Positions 47,731 to 59,403 of a stretch of 64,000 bases of DNA are shown here, in pieces (the stretch's first letter is position 1; each line of letters starts with the position of its first letter). The position numbers and the translations under genes were made by a program. The stretch lies in the NCBI GenBank assembly GCA_910589415.1, contig OU342638.1:34445579-34509578 (forward strand). Direction: 5' to 3'. This DNA comes from Malachius bipustulatus. Its lineage: Eukaryota > Arthropoda > Insecta > Coleoptera > Melyridae. Under the pieces are notes generated by a model. It worked only from the letters and a program-made list of their open reading frames with translations, did not search any database and was not told where the DNA came from.

Positions 47731-49160
47731 GCAGTCAACGTAATCCATCACCAACAAACGACGAGAAAAGTACGTCACCATGTTATCTGAACCCGATGAC
47801 GAATCACGTTTTTTTGGAGGCCACTATGCCACTAGAAGCGATCTAAAAATGCTAAGTTTCCTCGAAATTAGTAAAGGTCCACCCAGGCTGAGTTTTAAGT
47901 CAGGTGAAGTGAAAATCGATGAGCAATTTAATCGCTCAACATCGATCAACGGTCATTCTGGGGAATATTCTGAGTCACTTCCAAGGTCATGGTAATTTTG
48001 TCGAAGTTATACATCAAAATAGGCCAGGTAGTGAAGATCCACCATGGAGTTTTGCTGAATCCTCTCCTGGGGCTTTTTTGTTATGATTCCATGATTTCAA
48101 TGCTCAGGACCTGATATAGGGAAGAGCTCCAAAAAGGGGGTACAAAGCTTAAAACGATGGAAATCGACTTTGAAGGTACCAAAATTAAGACGAAGAATTG
48201 CTTGAATGAGGTAGATATCCAGTGCGTTTCACGTAATTAACCACACATGAGATGTGAAAAAACGCTGAAAAGACAGTGACGTGACTCAGCAGGATAACTC
48301 TCAACAGAAAGGGCACCAACACGGGAAAAAAGAAACTGATTGTAACGATCCTCAGCTCGGTGGTGCTCTATGCCAGCCTTGTGAGTGTGGGGCACTGGAG
48401 TGAAGTAAGAATACAAAAACACATCGACCATTGCAGGAACTTTCCTAACAGTCAAGAAAAAAAAATGACAGCTGGGAAGGCCAAGACAGAAATAAAATTT
48501 ATCAGAGTTCTTCAAACTATGGGAAAATGGTAAGACCGATAAATGTGAGAGGGCGCCACTAACTATGGACGAAATTCCTAATTGGACCTTTTCGGCTATG
48601 AAAAATGCCAGGGTGGAGGAACTCAACTATAAGGGAAGCTGGAAAAAAGAAACAGTCCGAAGAAGGGAATGAAAAATGGGACCAGATCCCATGGGTGGGA
48701 TGGGACCCAAGTGAATAGGCCACCAAGGGCCCTTTTCGACGTTCCAGGGTATAGTGAGCCTGAGGCCATGTACCTCTCGTACTGAGACCTCTCGTACGTC
48801 CAAGTAGTGATAGCAGTCCTCGTCGTCTGTTCTACATTTGGAGCAGATATTTAGGGTGTTCCCTCGCCTCCATAGTAGAAAGCATGCCGGCAGAAAAAAA
48901 GAAAAAACGAAAAGGCTCACGAGGTGAGGGGGAGCTAGGACGATGAGACGCGAAGAAGAGAGAAGAGTGGTGTAATGCAACCCCAGAAGCGGTTCGAGTG
49001 AGGAAAAAAGTTACAGTTCAAATTCAAGTTATGACCAGTTCATGGTTAAGAAATTTAAGGTCCAAACAAGAATTTGCAAGAAGAACTATAACTGGCGCCC
49101 GAGACAAGCCTAAAAGTCGAGGACTTCAAGATTGATGAATTGGTGCCTTAATAATAATTA
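47655..49160. other. Degenerate sequence, possible retroelement debris (copy A)
   Basis: Short ORFs, broken by frameshifts, are partly shared with copy B at 56742-57562 (for example NDEKSTSPCYLNPMTNHVF in both). Near 49093 there is actggcgcccgagacaag, and its copy B partner is at about 58300. This resembles a lysine-tRNA primer-binding site, which hints at an LTR retroelement leader. No intact gene remains. Confidence 0.35.
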
Positions 49161-49603
49161 TGGTCGTTATTACCAAACAAAGTAGTTTTAATCACTTTTT
49201 GGAGTAAGTTATTTGTTTGCATTAATTTTTTATATTGCTCATAGTTGTAACAATAATAATTTAAGTATTCAAACAATGTGCATGTCATTATTTACTACAA
49301 TCGCGTTAATTTTATTGTCTCTGTTTTATAAGCACTTATTTTCACTATTTTTTATTTAATTTTTAATTAGTCATATTTCTTTTCTAACAATGCAGTTTAT
49401 GATTACCTTCTGCAAACCAATTATTAACTTATGTACCTAAGTATTAATAAAATTATCGTTTATGCCTACTGGTACCATTCTAATTACCGCATTTTCAAAA
49501 TTTTTATGCTCACCCGTCTAACTCTCTTATCTTCATGACATCCAAGACATATTCTTTGATAATAATTAAATACACTTTTTGAGATATAACGATCAAAGAC
49601 GAC

Positions 49604-49613
49604 TATATATAAG
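49604..49613 (+). promoter_or_regulatory. TATA box of the protease gene
   Basis: TATATATAAG lies 56 bp upstream of the start codon. An initiation site near gtctcaagc (~49637) would give a 5' leader of about 30 nt. The element is identical in copy B (58760-58769). Confidence 0.7.
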
Positions 49614-49668
49614 AGAAACAAAATTCATAATAATTAGTCTCAAGCTATCTTCAGCTAGAGTAGGCAAA

Positions 49669-49711
49669 ATGGTCAACTCAGTTTTAATCGTAATTTTTGC
49701 AAGTGTACTGG
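49669..49711 (+). CDS. Protease exon 1 (signal peptide)
   Basis: ATG in gcaaaATGg context, 14 codons plus one base, donor ctgg|gtgagt at 49712. Confidence 0.85.
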
Positions 49712-50739
49712 GTGAGTATTTTTTTCTTTTTTTTTCTTCACGTTTACTCACTGCCTTTATTAATCTACTCCCTTGACTGAGTTGGAAAATAGTTTCCTCT
49801 TTGGAAAATAATAGTTAGAAAATTTCCTCACGAAGAGATGCTTTTACGTCCTTATTGGTTTCTTGCATGATATTCCTCAAGGTACGATGTTATCTTCAAA
49901 AATGTTTACTTATTTATATTGAGGCTTTCTTTATTGAGTACGTATTCCCGACTTTAGAGGCTTTCCTCCGTTAACCAACCACATGGTCATGCCAAGATAA
50001 ATTCACCCCCAAATTTAGACCCCGAACAATTTTTGGGAAAAAATTACAAGCTGTGTTGTCTTATTAGAGTTAAGGACTTGATTGGGCTTAAGCTGAGAAG
50101 TCTGGTTTTATATCACCCCATCAAAATGGAAATAAAGACAAAAGGTGCTAGGATAGAATACTGAGGTACTCTGATGGTGTTCTAGAACAAGTGTTAAGGT
50201 GTTTCGCAGCAGGTATGATGTTATCTACTTTATTGAGGCTTCATGTGTCCTAGCTTTAGAGGCTTTCTTCCACGAACCCCTCAACCACATGGGAATTCGC
50301 ACTCAGTCCTGTATATTTCTCTTTTTGTCTCTTCCTGTCTACATTAGCTATGGACCGGCACAGACTGAACAGGGCCAGATGTATGGTCGATGGCGCTCCA
50401 TCCTTCTTCATCACCCCCACCCTGTAACTGTATTTTGAGGTTGGAGACATTTTCGGCGGGGTAACTGAGAAAGGTATCGGGTCCATTCTAAGATCGTTCA
50501 TCTTGGGCTTGGGAAGAGGCACCTCCTTGACCAGTGAGGTCAGGTCTCGGTATGTTCGTTCCTATTATGATCGCCCAGCGAAGTAGAAAATGGAACAAAA
50601 GTTTTGGGCCGAGGAAGTCTAGCCCCCTCCCAGAGTCTCAGTGAGAGAGATAGAGTGGCAGTTTCTTCTCGTCAACTACATGGAGCGTGTGAGAAAGAGG
50701 TTCCTTTCAGTGATATACTTTATAAAAGAGAGAGAGAGA

Positions 50740-50774
<35 letters not shown>

Positions 50775-51715
50775 GAATACAAACCACCCCCTGCTCAAAT
50801 CTGCTAGTATCAATAATTTCTAGTACTGGGAATAAATGGTGTTGAGGAGGAGAATAAAATCGTGGGAGGGCATGACGTATGGATCGCAGAATATCCCTAC
50901 GTTGCGCAATTATATCATAATCGCCAGTTTTCTTGCGGCGGGAGCATAGTGAGCCCCAACGTTATTATCACGGCAGCCCATTGCGTCATAAACCAGAATC
51001 CTTCATCGTATCTCGTCGTAGTTGGAGCGACTTACCTCTACCAACCAGGTAATATATTCCGCTTTTCCTGTTACCGTAAGATGTTTTTTAAAAGGCTCAT
51101 TACAGGCGCTCAAGTCTATCGCGTAGTAAAAATTAAATCCCATCCAAAATTCAATCGAACAACAGTCGAGTACGATGTCGCTTTGATTAAACTCCGGTCA
51201 GCCATAAAATACTCCACCGATGTTCAACCGGTCAAACTTCCCACGATGGCAGACTTAGAATACACCAGACCGTATCATAATGGAATTGTCCTAGGTGAGA
51301 TGAAAAATTATACCTAATCTAAAAAACCTCTAACAATTTTTTTTTCTCAGGCTGGGGGAAATTGTGGGAGAAAGGACCAATTTCTAATCGTCTACAAGCG
51401 GTGGTAGTGCCGGTGCAAAGTCCGGAGGTATGTAAGCAACTACGTGCCGGATTCAATTCTAATGTAATGTTCTGTGCTGGCTTGCGAGAGGGTGGAAGGA
51501 GTTCATGTTCTGTAAGTATGGATGGTAAATCTAAATTTAATAAAAAGCCAAATTAATGTTTCTTGCATATACAGGGTGATTCTGGTGGACCTTTCATAGT
51601 AAATTACACCCTGATCGGAGTCGTATCGTTTGGTGGCTACTGCGCCGCTCCTTATTCTCCTGCAGTGTATACAAGTCTTCCCGCATTAAGCGACTTCATT
51701 CATCAAGGTTTGTAG
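49669..51715 (+). CDS. Secreted chymotrypsin-family (S1) serine protease, 252 aa, five exons
   Basis: The exons are 49669-49711, 50824-51048, 51106-51294, 51351-51511 and 51575-51715 (TAG stop). All introns are GT-AG with consistent phases. Residues 1-20 form a hydrophobic signal peptide, followed by a very short propeptide (EEENK) and the activation site K26/I27-VGG. The catalytic triad is H67 (TAAHC), D113 (YDVAL) and S209 (GDSGGP). Six cysteines fit the three conserved disulfides (C52-C68, C179/C194 region, C205-C227 region). The S1 pocket position 189 (chymotrypsin numbering) is Ser203, not Asp; 216 is Gly and 226 is Ala. Chymotrypsin- or elastase-like specificity is therefore more likely than trypsin. 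Length is normal for a mature digestive S1 protease. A gut role is inferred, not shown. Confidence 0.9.
50727..50772 (+). repeat. (GA)n microsatellite in protease intron 1
   Basis: About 45 bp of gagaga lie roughly 50 bp upstream of the exon 2 acceptor. Confidence 0.9.
50824..51048 (+). CDS. Protease exon 2 (activation site, catalytic His)
   Basis: The acceptor is aatttctag (AG 50822-50823) and the donor ccag|gtaata is at 51049. Joining exon 1 G to TA gives Val15 and keeps one frame through KIVGG and TAAHC. Confidence 0.87.
51049..51105 (+). other. 57 bp stop-free intron of the protease
   Basis: The donor is gtaata and the acceptor cattacag. The length is divisible by three and the reading frame through it is open (19 codons). 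Family alignment argues it is removed: YLYQPG should be followed directly by AQVYRV. Confidence 0.75.
51106..51294 (+). CDS. Protease exon 3 (catalytic Asp)
   Basis: It starts GC GCT CAA and ends CTA G|gtgaga. It encodes the EYDVALIKL motif. Confidence 0.88.
51351..51511 (+). CDS. Protease exon 4
   Basis: The acceptor is ttttttctcag and the donor tgttct|gtaagt is at 51512. It encodes WGKLWEKGP to RSSCS, including the position-189 residue. Confidence 0.87.
51575..51715 (+). CDS. Protease exon 5 (catalytic Ser, stop)
   Basis: The acceptor is atatacag. It opens with GDSGGP and ends FIHQGL-TAG. A poly(A) signal AATAAA lies at 51765-51770. Confidence 0.88.
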   Translation, partial: GDSGGPFIVNYTLIGVVSFGGYCAAPYSPAVYTSLPALSDFIHQGL

Positions 51716-54099
51716 CGAATATTCTTGTTGACTGCTTGTTCTGCAGTTTTGTTCAATGTAGTTTAATAAATTTGTGACTTAGTAAAAAAATCAGTAGTGT
51801 AGATAAGACTTACACGTAAAGAAAAGATGATGTGAGAAAGTAGAGATGAAAAATAAAAACTATTCAACCATTTTTGAGTATTTTATTGAGTTTTGACCTT
51901 CTAAAGAACATCCGCCGGAACCCTCTGAATTTTTGAAACAAAAAATTCAAAAATTGAGAAGGAAAGACTGTCTTTTAAGATGAAATGCCGAATGGAGAGA
52001 AATTGTTCAACAATATCACGAAGAATTAAGGGGCTAAATACAAAAGTGTGCGAAGGCCAGTAAAGAAACGAAGGGGACAAAAAGAGAGACTTTTTGAGCA
52101 TACCTCGTATTCATCTTCCTTACTTTTCTTGCTATACGCCGTTTTACTTATTTAATTCGAGTTAAACTGATGCCAAGTTCAGCAGTGTAGATAGGTACAC
52201 TTTAAAAAAAATATGATGTGAAACATCAGAGAAGAATACCTAAAAATAAATAACCAACTTTTGAGAATTTTGTTGAGTTTGTACCTTTTGTGAGAGTTCG
52301 GGAGGTCCACCCCCTTCAAGGATCGAGAAAATAGACCTCTCGACCACTTTGGTGATTCGAACTACTTTTTAATAAATTCAAACTAGAAAATTGGCCTCTG
52401 ATCGAATAGGGCGGGACCCGACAACATTGTGTAGGTGAATTAAAGAGATGAGTAACTCAAGAACGTTCAAAGTGTGAGGAGTATAGAAGGGCGATTCTAA
52501 CGTGACAACGCCGGATGCTGACATTTTTCCCGCATTTTAAAATTACCCACTCTAAACAGCACACTTGGCTTGGCTTAGAGCACCGCACCCCTGTCCCGCT
52601 TACCCCAGTGAACGCAAGTTAGCTCATTTGGAAGCTTGAGGTTCACGCAGAGTAAGCCCGATTGAATCTAACGAAATGCTAATGTGCATTGAACAAACTA
52701 TCATTCATAATGCCAGCGATCCAACCGGTAAAATTCGGCTATGTCCTGGGAAAAAGATCCACTCAATTTATTTAGCGGGGGGTGGATTCTTGATCCAGGA
52801 GAATCAGTCGCAAACTTTCGCCTCAAGCTAATCCAGCAAATTTAGAAATTGTTGTGATTGGTCAAACGAACGACGTCATGTAATCGTAAACCAGCGGAAG
52901 TAACCGTCGATGGATACTGTGGGGCAACGCTATTCCCTCGCCAGTCCTAGGTTAGCTGCCATTGGAAAATCCCGTAAGATTTCCTTCAGGTAGACGAACA
53001 TGAGCTCGTCCGGAGTGGTTCTTCCTTAGAGGAACACACTCCTGTGAGTTATTTAACACCAGTGCACTGTAATCAGCTTTAAGCCAGTCCGACTGAGTGA
53101 TGCGATATCTCCTATTAGGTCAGGAACGTGCCCTCTTTGTCTGTAGGGGTGTTTTGTGACGGGAATAACGGTATCGCCAACCGCACCTGTTTCGGAAAGA
53201 GTCCACAGGCGTCAGGCGGCGGGATGCGAAATGGAAGAGGATGCAGTGGCGCGCGGCCGAATTTACAAATACACAGTCGAAGTTACAAATTATTATTATG
53301 AAGACAATCTTCCTCAAGTTATAGTTTTAGTTCGGGCGACAAGATAAATTGCGAAGCTGAAGAGAATTTCCTGGGTTTGATTACTCAGATTATTAAATAA
53401 GACCTAAGGGCGAAAATCAAGTCTTTTAGAAATGTTTAATGGAATTATGGTAGTCCGAGGTTCTTATGAGGGACGGATTTCTGTTTAGGGGAATAACTAC
53501 CAGGTAGTGATAACTCTCTCGCCAATCTCAGTGCGCTCAGCGGCAACCGCATGGTTCGAGAAAGTTACCAGGTGACCTAAGAACTCCATGGGTCCCTTTC
53601 CACAATCTCAAGGCGCTCTGCAGCCTCGCATGTGACAAAAAAGATTCCCGAGGCATTTGGGCTTGTGGGGAAGGGCTACAACCAACGACGAGAGAGAATC
53701 AAGGTGTTAAATTTTAGGGTTGAAAGGAACGGGCCAACTCACAAATAAACCAGAAATTCGAGCTTCCGCCCCCCAGAGAAAAGTCGTCGTGGGAAAATCG
53801 GACCCATCGATACAAAGACGAACAGGGAGTGATTTGGTACGCCACTGAACATACGGAAATTTGCAACTAGGTCGAAGAAGAATAATCTAACGTATGGAAG
53901 ATGACATCTGGCACTCGGGGTGGTTGAACCTGAAGTGCTGGACCGGGGCAGATGCTCGATAAAAGATTTAACTTTTAAACGAATAATGGATTGACACTCG
54001 TGAAACAAATGGCGAGAACTCAAAGAGGATTTATTATTTTTAATAAATGATGCAAAGTTAAGAATGACGGACTTGTTAGTCTACACTTTGTTCGATTAT

Positions 54100-54262
54100 A
54101 GAAGGTACTCCCAGTAATGGGCTGCCGCGACTAAAATCGACCAAAAGGTAGTAGTGTAAGGAAAGAAAGAGACAATTACAAATTGAGCGTACTCCCAATA
54201 ATGGGCTGCCAGAACAATATGAAATTGCCAGGTAAGCGTACTCCCAGTAATGGGCTGCCGGC
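54100..54262 (+). repeat. Three copies of tactcccaRtaatgggctgcc
   Basis: The same ~21 bp motif recurs near 54106, 54190 and 54238, inside the 2.8 kb insertion. Confidence 0.7.
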
Positions 54263-54549
54263 AAACCTGTTCTCTCTCAATCCGTCTGATCCCTAACCGT
54301 CAAAGTCTACACTTGTTCGACGAAAATATGCCTATTCTTTTCTTACTTTTATAAATTAGGAGAAATTTGAAATAAAATAAATGGGAAATTGAAATAAAAT
54401 AAATGGGAAAGTGAAATAAAATAAATGGGAAAACACCTACCGGGCGCGAACGAGCTTGTGGCAAAAGTCTAACAGGTAGTCTCTTATTTAGTTCTTATTT
54501 AGAAATTCTTCTAAGTCGAAAAAAATAGTGAGAATTCTTCTAAGTCGAA

Positions 54550-54592
54550 AAATAGTGAAAAATAAAATAAAATAAAATAAAATAAAATAAAA
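54550..54592 (+). repeat. (AAAAT)n microsatellite
   Basis: About eight units of aaaat/aataa lie inside the 2.8 kb insertion; similar gaaataaaataaatggg repeats lie just upstream (54370-54430). Confidence 0.8.
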
Positions 54593-55619
54593 CGGAGCGA
54601 CGACTGGCGTGAAGGTGCTCGCGAACAGAGTCTACCACCTAGTGTCCCGGTGCCCGCGATTCGCTGCTATTTATCCGCGGTTCCTACAATTACTCAGCTA
54701 AACCCTTTTCTTGGTAAAACTCCGCCGTCCGATGTCTAATTTACCTGGTCTACTGCTTCATCACAACCCCAGCTCGGGCGTGGGACTTGGATTTTGTTTT
54801 TCTTCCCAGCTGTGGTTAATGTGCGTTCTTTCCTCCCTTACCGCCCCGTCGGTGTTAATGGCTCGTCTCCAGTCTGGAGTCCTTAGTCGGGCCTTATCTC
54901 CCCCTTGTACTTAACAGGCATGCAACATTGTTGCTAATGTAGGACAGATAATATTTGAGTTACCTTTAAATTATTTAAACTCTCGTTTTATTATTGACTG
55001 ACCGGTTGGTCCGTTTATTTATTTCTCTGTTCAAAAAAAAAATTCAAAACCAATTTCCAGGCTCTCCCACTTTGAACCATTACACTTTGTAAGAAGATCT
55101 CGCGGAACTCGCTCAAAAAATATAAAAATTGAGAAGAAAGGAAGATGAAACGCCCCATAAGAGAGAAATTTTACAAATAAAGAATATTATAACTGGCTTG
55201 CTGACAAAATGCATAAGTGTGGGAAGGCCATTGAAAAAACGAAGAAGAAGAAAATGAGACGCTTTTTGAACTTACCTCGTATACATGTTTCTTACTTTTC
55301 TTGACATAGGACATTTCACTTATTCAATTCGAGTTAATGATGCCATATTTAGTAGTATGGATGGATACACGTAAAAAAGAAGATAATTATATTGTGAAAA
55401 AGTAAAAGACGAAAAAACAAAAATAAATAACCAACTTGAGAGAATTTAAATTTGAGAGAAGATCAGCCTGAATCTCACAAAATATGAAAATTGTGATGGA
55501 AAGAATGTCTTAGAACATGAAACACCCAATAGGAGAGGCATATTCCAACCAAAGGGAGAAGATAGCTGGCTAATTTATATCCATATCTAGACCAATAAGG
55601 ATTCCGACTTGCAGAACAA

Positions 55620-56860
55620 CATCAGTAAGACGTCATTTTTAGGTGTTCAGCGGATTACGAATTTATTGAAGTGAGAATGGCGATGAAATATCACAGATCA
55701 GATTTTTACTCACTTGAAAAAAATCAATGTCAGGTTTAGTCGTAAAAACACGCTGTCGTAAAAAGAAACTGTCTAATAACAATTTTTGACAAAAGAGCAC
55801 TACCAGGAGTTTGTACTTCAAGTTCCACGTTTATTTTTCATTTCTTCCATGATACAAGTCAAACGTTTTTTTAATGTCACCTTCAAATAGTTGAAATATC
55901 AGGTACTAAAAACGACGTCACTAATAGGTTTCTGACGTCCGTGACTACTTATCACCAAAATATGACGTCATAATCACGTGTATCTACTACCTGGGATATT
56001 AATATTAGAACCTCGATATTAGGGAACATAATTAAGTCAAATCGAGAGTCAAATTAAGCCTGATAATCATTAAACAATCTATAAATAAAGACTTATAATG
56101 ACCAGCAACGTCCGTTATAAGTAAAATGAATTACGTCTGCTGAACGTAAAACGTAATGTAAATGACGTAAAAAAGTGTCATAAATGACATTGTTGGGACC
56201 TGAAATGTTCACGTTATTGTTTGGTGATAAGGACGTCGATAAGGATAAGAACGTAACCAAAAGAATCCAATTTGCCGAGAAACGTCAAAATGACATCATT
56301 TTTCGTTGCTCTAGGAGCCACAAACGTATTGACCATAGAATCTTGCCGTATAGACGATAAAATATCACAAATTAAAGACGTAATTATGTTACTGACCTAA
56401 GGAAACCACTAATGTCTAATTCAAAACTAAAAATACGTAAAAAACAAAACTGTCTAATGAAAGACGTCGCAATCGCGCAAATAGGTTCATTGATATTTTG
56501 CATCTCGTCAAGTTCCTCGTATATTTTGTATTTTTTCCTTGAAACGGAAGTCAAACACGTCTTTTTGACGTCACCAATTGATTATATTTAAAGACGTGAA
56601 GCAGCAGGTACTAAAACGACGTAGTTTAGACGTCATATAAAAGGTTCCTAACGTCAGTGACTAATTATTATCACCAAAATATGAAGTCAAAATCACGTGT
56701 GTCTGACGCAGTATAAATGACGTCTGCTGGATGTGATATAAATGAAATCAAAAATGACATTGCTGGGACCTGAAATGTTCACGTCAATATTTGATCATAT
56801 AGACGTCGATTCTCATGACAGACAACGTAATCCAACACCAATAAACGACGAGAAAAGTAC
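55620..56860 (+). promoter_or_regulatory. GACGTC-rich region, copy B
   Basis: This is the counterpart of the 46.46-47.73 kb cluster. Several palindromes have decayed (for example aacgtcagtg, aatgacgtaaa), others are intact (aagacgtcat, tttgacgtcacc). The partial decay gives no clear sign of selection. Confidence 0.35.
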
Positions 56861-58735
56861 GTCACCATGTTATCTGAACCCAATGACGAATCACGTTTTT
56901 GAGGGCCACTATGCCACTAGAAGCGATCTAAAAAGTCCAAGTTTCGTCTAAATTAGTCAAGATCCACCCAGGCTGAGTTTTAAGTAAGGTGAAGTGAAAA
57001 TCGATGAGCAATTTAGTCGCTCAACATCGATCAACGGTCATTCTGGGGAAAATTCTGCATCACTTCCAAGTTCAGGGTAATTTTGTCGAGGTTATACACC
57101 AAAATAGTGAAGCCAGTTAGTGAAGATCCACCATGGAGTTTTGCTGAATCCCTCTCCTGGGGCTTTTTTTGTTATGATTCCATGATTTCCATGCTCAGGA
57201 CCTGATATAGGGAAGAGCTCCAAAAAGGGGATAGAAAGCTTAAAACGATGGAAATCGACTTTGAAGGTACCAAAATTAAGACGAAGAATTGCTTGAATAA
57301 GGTAGATATCCAGTGCGTTTCACGTAATTAACCACACATGAGATGTGAAAAAACGCTAAAAAGACAGTGACGTGACTTGGGCACCAACACAGGAAAAAAG
57401 AAACTGATTGTAACGATCCTCACCTTGGTGGTGTTCTATGCCAGCCTTGTGAGTGTGGGGCACTGGGGTGAAGTAAGAATACAAAAACACATCGACCATT
57501 GCAGGAACTTTCCCAACAGTCAAGAAAAAAATGACAGCTGGGAAGACAAAGACAGAAATTAAATTTATCAGAGTTCAAACTATGGGAAAATTGTAAGACC
57601 GAGAATAAAACCGATAAATGTGAGAGGGCGCCACTAACTATGGAAAGGAGAACTGGACGAAATTCCTAATTTGACCTTTTCGGCTGTGCAAAATGGTGGA
57701 AAGCTTGGAAAAAACAACAACCCGAAGAAGAGAATAAAAAATTAGACCAGATCTCATGGGGTCCAAGTGAGTAAGCCATCAAGGACCCTTTTCTCCGTAT
57801 CCAAACCATGGTGGTGCTAGGACTCTACTATCAAAACCTTCCGGATCCTTTAATAATGACCATGAGAAGATTTTTTCATGAGAGGAGTCCCATTTCTTCT
57901 TCCTGTGTACTGGTTCTAGTGCTAATAATGCCTCTGACCTAAAAATTTGGCGCCTGAGGCCATGGTATACCTCTGGTACGTCCAAGTAGTGAATTGAAGT
58001 GAAATGAAGTAGATATTTTTGGGGGGACCTCCGCCTCCATAGTAGAAAGCATACAGGTAGAAAAAGGGGAAAAACGAAAAGTATTACAAGATGAGAGGGA
58101 GCTAAGATGATGAGACGCGAAGGAGAGAAGATAGGTAGAATGCAGCCTCAGAAGCGGTGCGAGTGAGAAAAAAGGTTACAGTTCAAATTCAAGTTATGGC
58201 CAGTTCTTGGTTAAGAACTTTAAGGTCTAAAGAATTTGCAAGAAGAATTAGCACTAAAACTAAGACAGGCTAGAGTCTGATCGTGTTTCCTACGCAAAGT
58301 TGGCGCCCGAGACAAGTCTAAAGTTCGAGGGCTACTAGATTGATCAATAATTATGATCGCTATTAACAAACAAAGTAGTTTTAATCACTTTTTGGAGTAA
58401 GTTATTTGTTTGCATTAATTTTTTTATATTGCTCATGGTTGTGACAATAATAATGATCGCGTCAATTTTATTGTCTCTGTTTTATAAGCACTTATTTTCA
58501 CTATTTTTTATTTAATTTTTAATTAGTCATATTTCTTTTCTAACAATGTAGTTTATGATTACCTTGTGCAAACCTATTATTAACTTATGTACTTAAGTAT
58601 TAATAAAATTATCGTTTATGCCTACTGGTACCATTTTAATTACCGCATTTTCAAAATTTTTATGCTCACCCGTCTAACTCTCTTATCTTCATGACATCCA
58701 AGACATATTCTTTGATAATAATTAAATACACTTTT
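56861..58735. other. Copy B counterpart of the degenerate 47.7-49.6 kb region
   Basis: Collinear with copy A, including the ttggcgcccgagacaagtc motif near 58300 and the AT-rich stretch before the promoter. No intact gene. The 61-codon ORF at 57377-57562 is a shorter, frameshifted relic in copy A. Confidence 0.4.
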
Positions 58736-58759
58736 TGAGATATAACGATCAAAGACGAC

Positions 58760-58769
58760 TATATATAAG
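58760..58769 (+). promoter_or_regulatory. TATA box of the second protease copy
   Basis: TATATATAAG, 56 bp before the ATG, in a core promoter essentially identical to copy A. Confidence 0.65.
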
Positions 58770-58824
58770 AGAAACAAAATTCATAATAATTAGTCTCAAG
58801 CTATCTACAGCTAGAGTAGGCAAA

Positions 58825-58867
58825 ATGGTCCCCTCAGTTTTAATCGTAATTTTTGCAAGTGTACTGG
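58825..58867 (+). pseudogene. Exon 1 of a second protease copy, interrupted downstream
   Basis: Same 43 bp signal-peptide exon as at 49669, with Asn3 changed to Pro (aac to ccc) and the donor gtgagt kept. The following intron matches copy A for about 485 bp and is then cut by the Penelope-like element. Exons 2-5 of this copy are not in the window; they may lie beyond the insertion. I call it a broken or interrupted gene, though a long intron could still be spliced. Confidence 0.65.
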
Positions 58868-59403
58868 GTGAGTATTTTTTTTATTTATTTTTTCTTCACG
58901 TTTACTCACTGCCTTTATTAATCTACTCCCTTGATTGAGTTGGAATATTGTTTCCTCTTTAGAAAATAGTTAGAAAATTTCCTCACGAAGTGATGCTTTT
59001 ACGTCCTAATTGGTTTCTTGCATGGTGTTCCTCAAGGTACGATGTTATCTTCAAAAATGTTTACTTATTTATATTGAGGCTTTCTTTATTGAGTACGTAT
59101 TCCTGGCTTTAGAGGCTTCCCTCCGTTAACCAACCACATGGTCATGCCAAGATAAATTCACCCCCAAATTTAGACCCTGAACAATTTTTGGGAAAAAATT
59201 ACCAGCTGTGTTGTCTTATTAGAGTTAAGGACTTGATTGGGCTTAAGCTAATAAGTCTGGGTTTATATCACCCCATCAAAATGGAAATAAAGACAAAAGG
59301 TGCTAGGATAGAATACTGAGGTACTCTGATGGTGTCCTAGAACAGGTTTAAGGTAAATGAAACAAGATTGTAGGTCAATGGGTATAAATTTATTTATAAT
59401 AGT

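Larger units (their letters stand above)
45489..51790 (+). repeat. Segmental duplication copy A (~6.3 kb unit)
   Basis: The start (tcagtagtgta.ataagacttacacg, preceded by a-rich sequence) recurs at 51791, directly after the protease gene, an offset of 6302 bp. Copy A contains ~370 bp sub-repeats, a GACGTC-rich stretch, degenerate sequence and the complete protease gene. Copy B follows in the same orientation. Confidence 0.8.
52289..55084. mobile_element. 2.8 kb TG...CA insertion with CTTT target duplication
   Basis: Copy A reads gtacctttgtaagaag at ~45980. Copy B reads gtaccttt, then 2796 bp starting TGTGAGAGTTC and ending CCATTACA, then ctttgtaagaag. The target duplication is therefore CTTT (52285-52288 and 55085-55088). 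TG...CA ends and a 4 bp duplication are typical of LTR-type integration. The interior is GC-richer than the flanks and has no long ORF, and I could not find a matched pair of long LTRs. On the minus strand the ends read TGTAATGGTTC and ...GAACTCTCACA. Best call: non-autonomous LTR-type (LARD-like) element, or another class with the same end chemistry. Confidence 0.6.
51791..59353 (+). repeat. Segmental duplication copy B, interrupted by two transposons
   Basis: It is collinear with copy A from the ~370 bp sub-repeats through the GACGTC-rich region to the protease promoter, exon 1 and part of intron 1. It is enlarged by a 2.8 kb insertion at 52289-55084 and cut by the Penelope-like element at 59354. 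The copies differ by scattered substitutions and small indels, so the duplication is not brand new. Confidence 0.8.

Noticed and set aside
48627..48980. Minus-strand 117-codon ORF with a C-x2-C and a His
   Set aside because: Copy B has no equivalent open frame and the metal-binding pattern is incomplete.
57377..57562. Possible reverse-transcriptase fragment of a non-LTR element (hydrophobic VVFYASLVSVGHW-like segment)
   Set aside because: Only a vague resemblance over some 30 residues, frameshifted in copy A; not enough to name.
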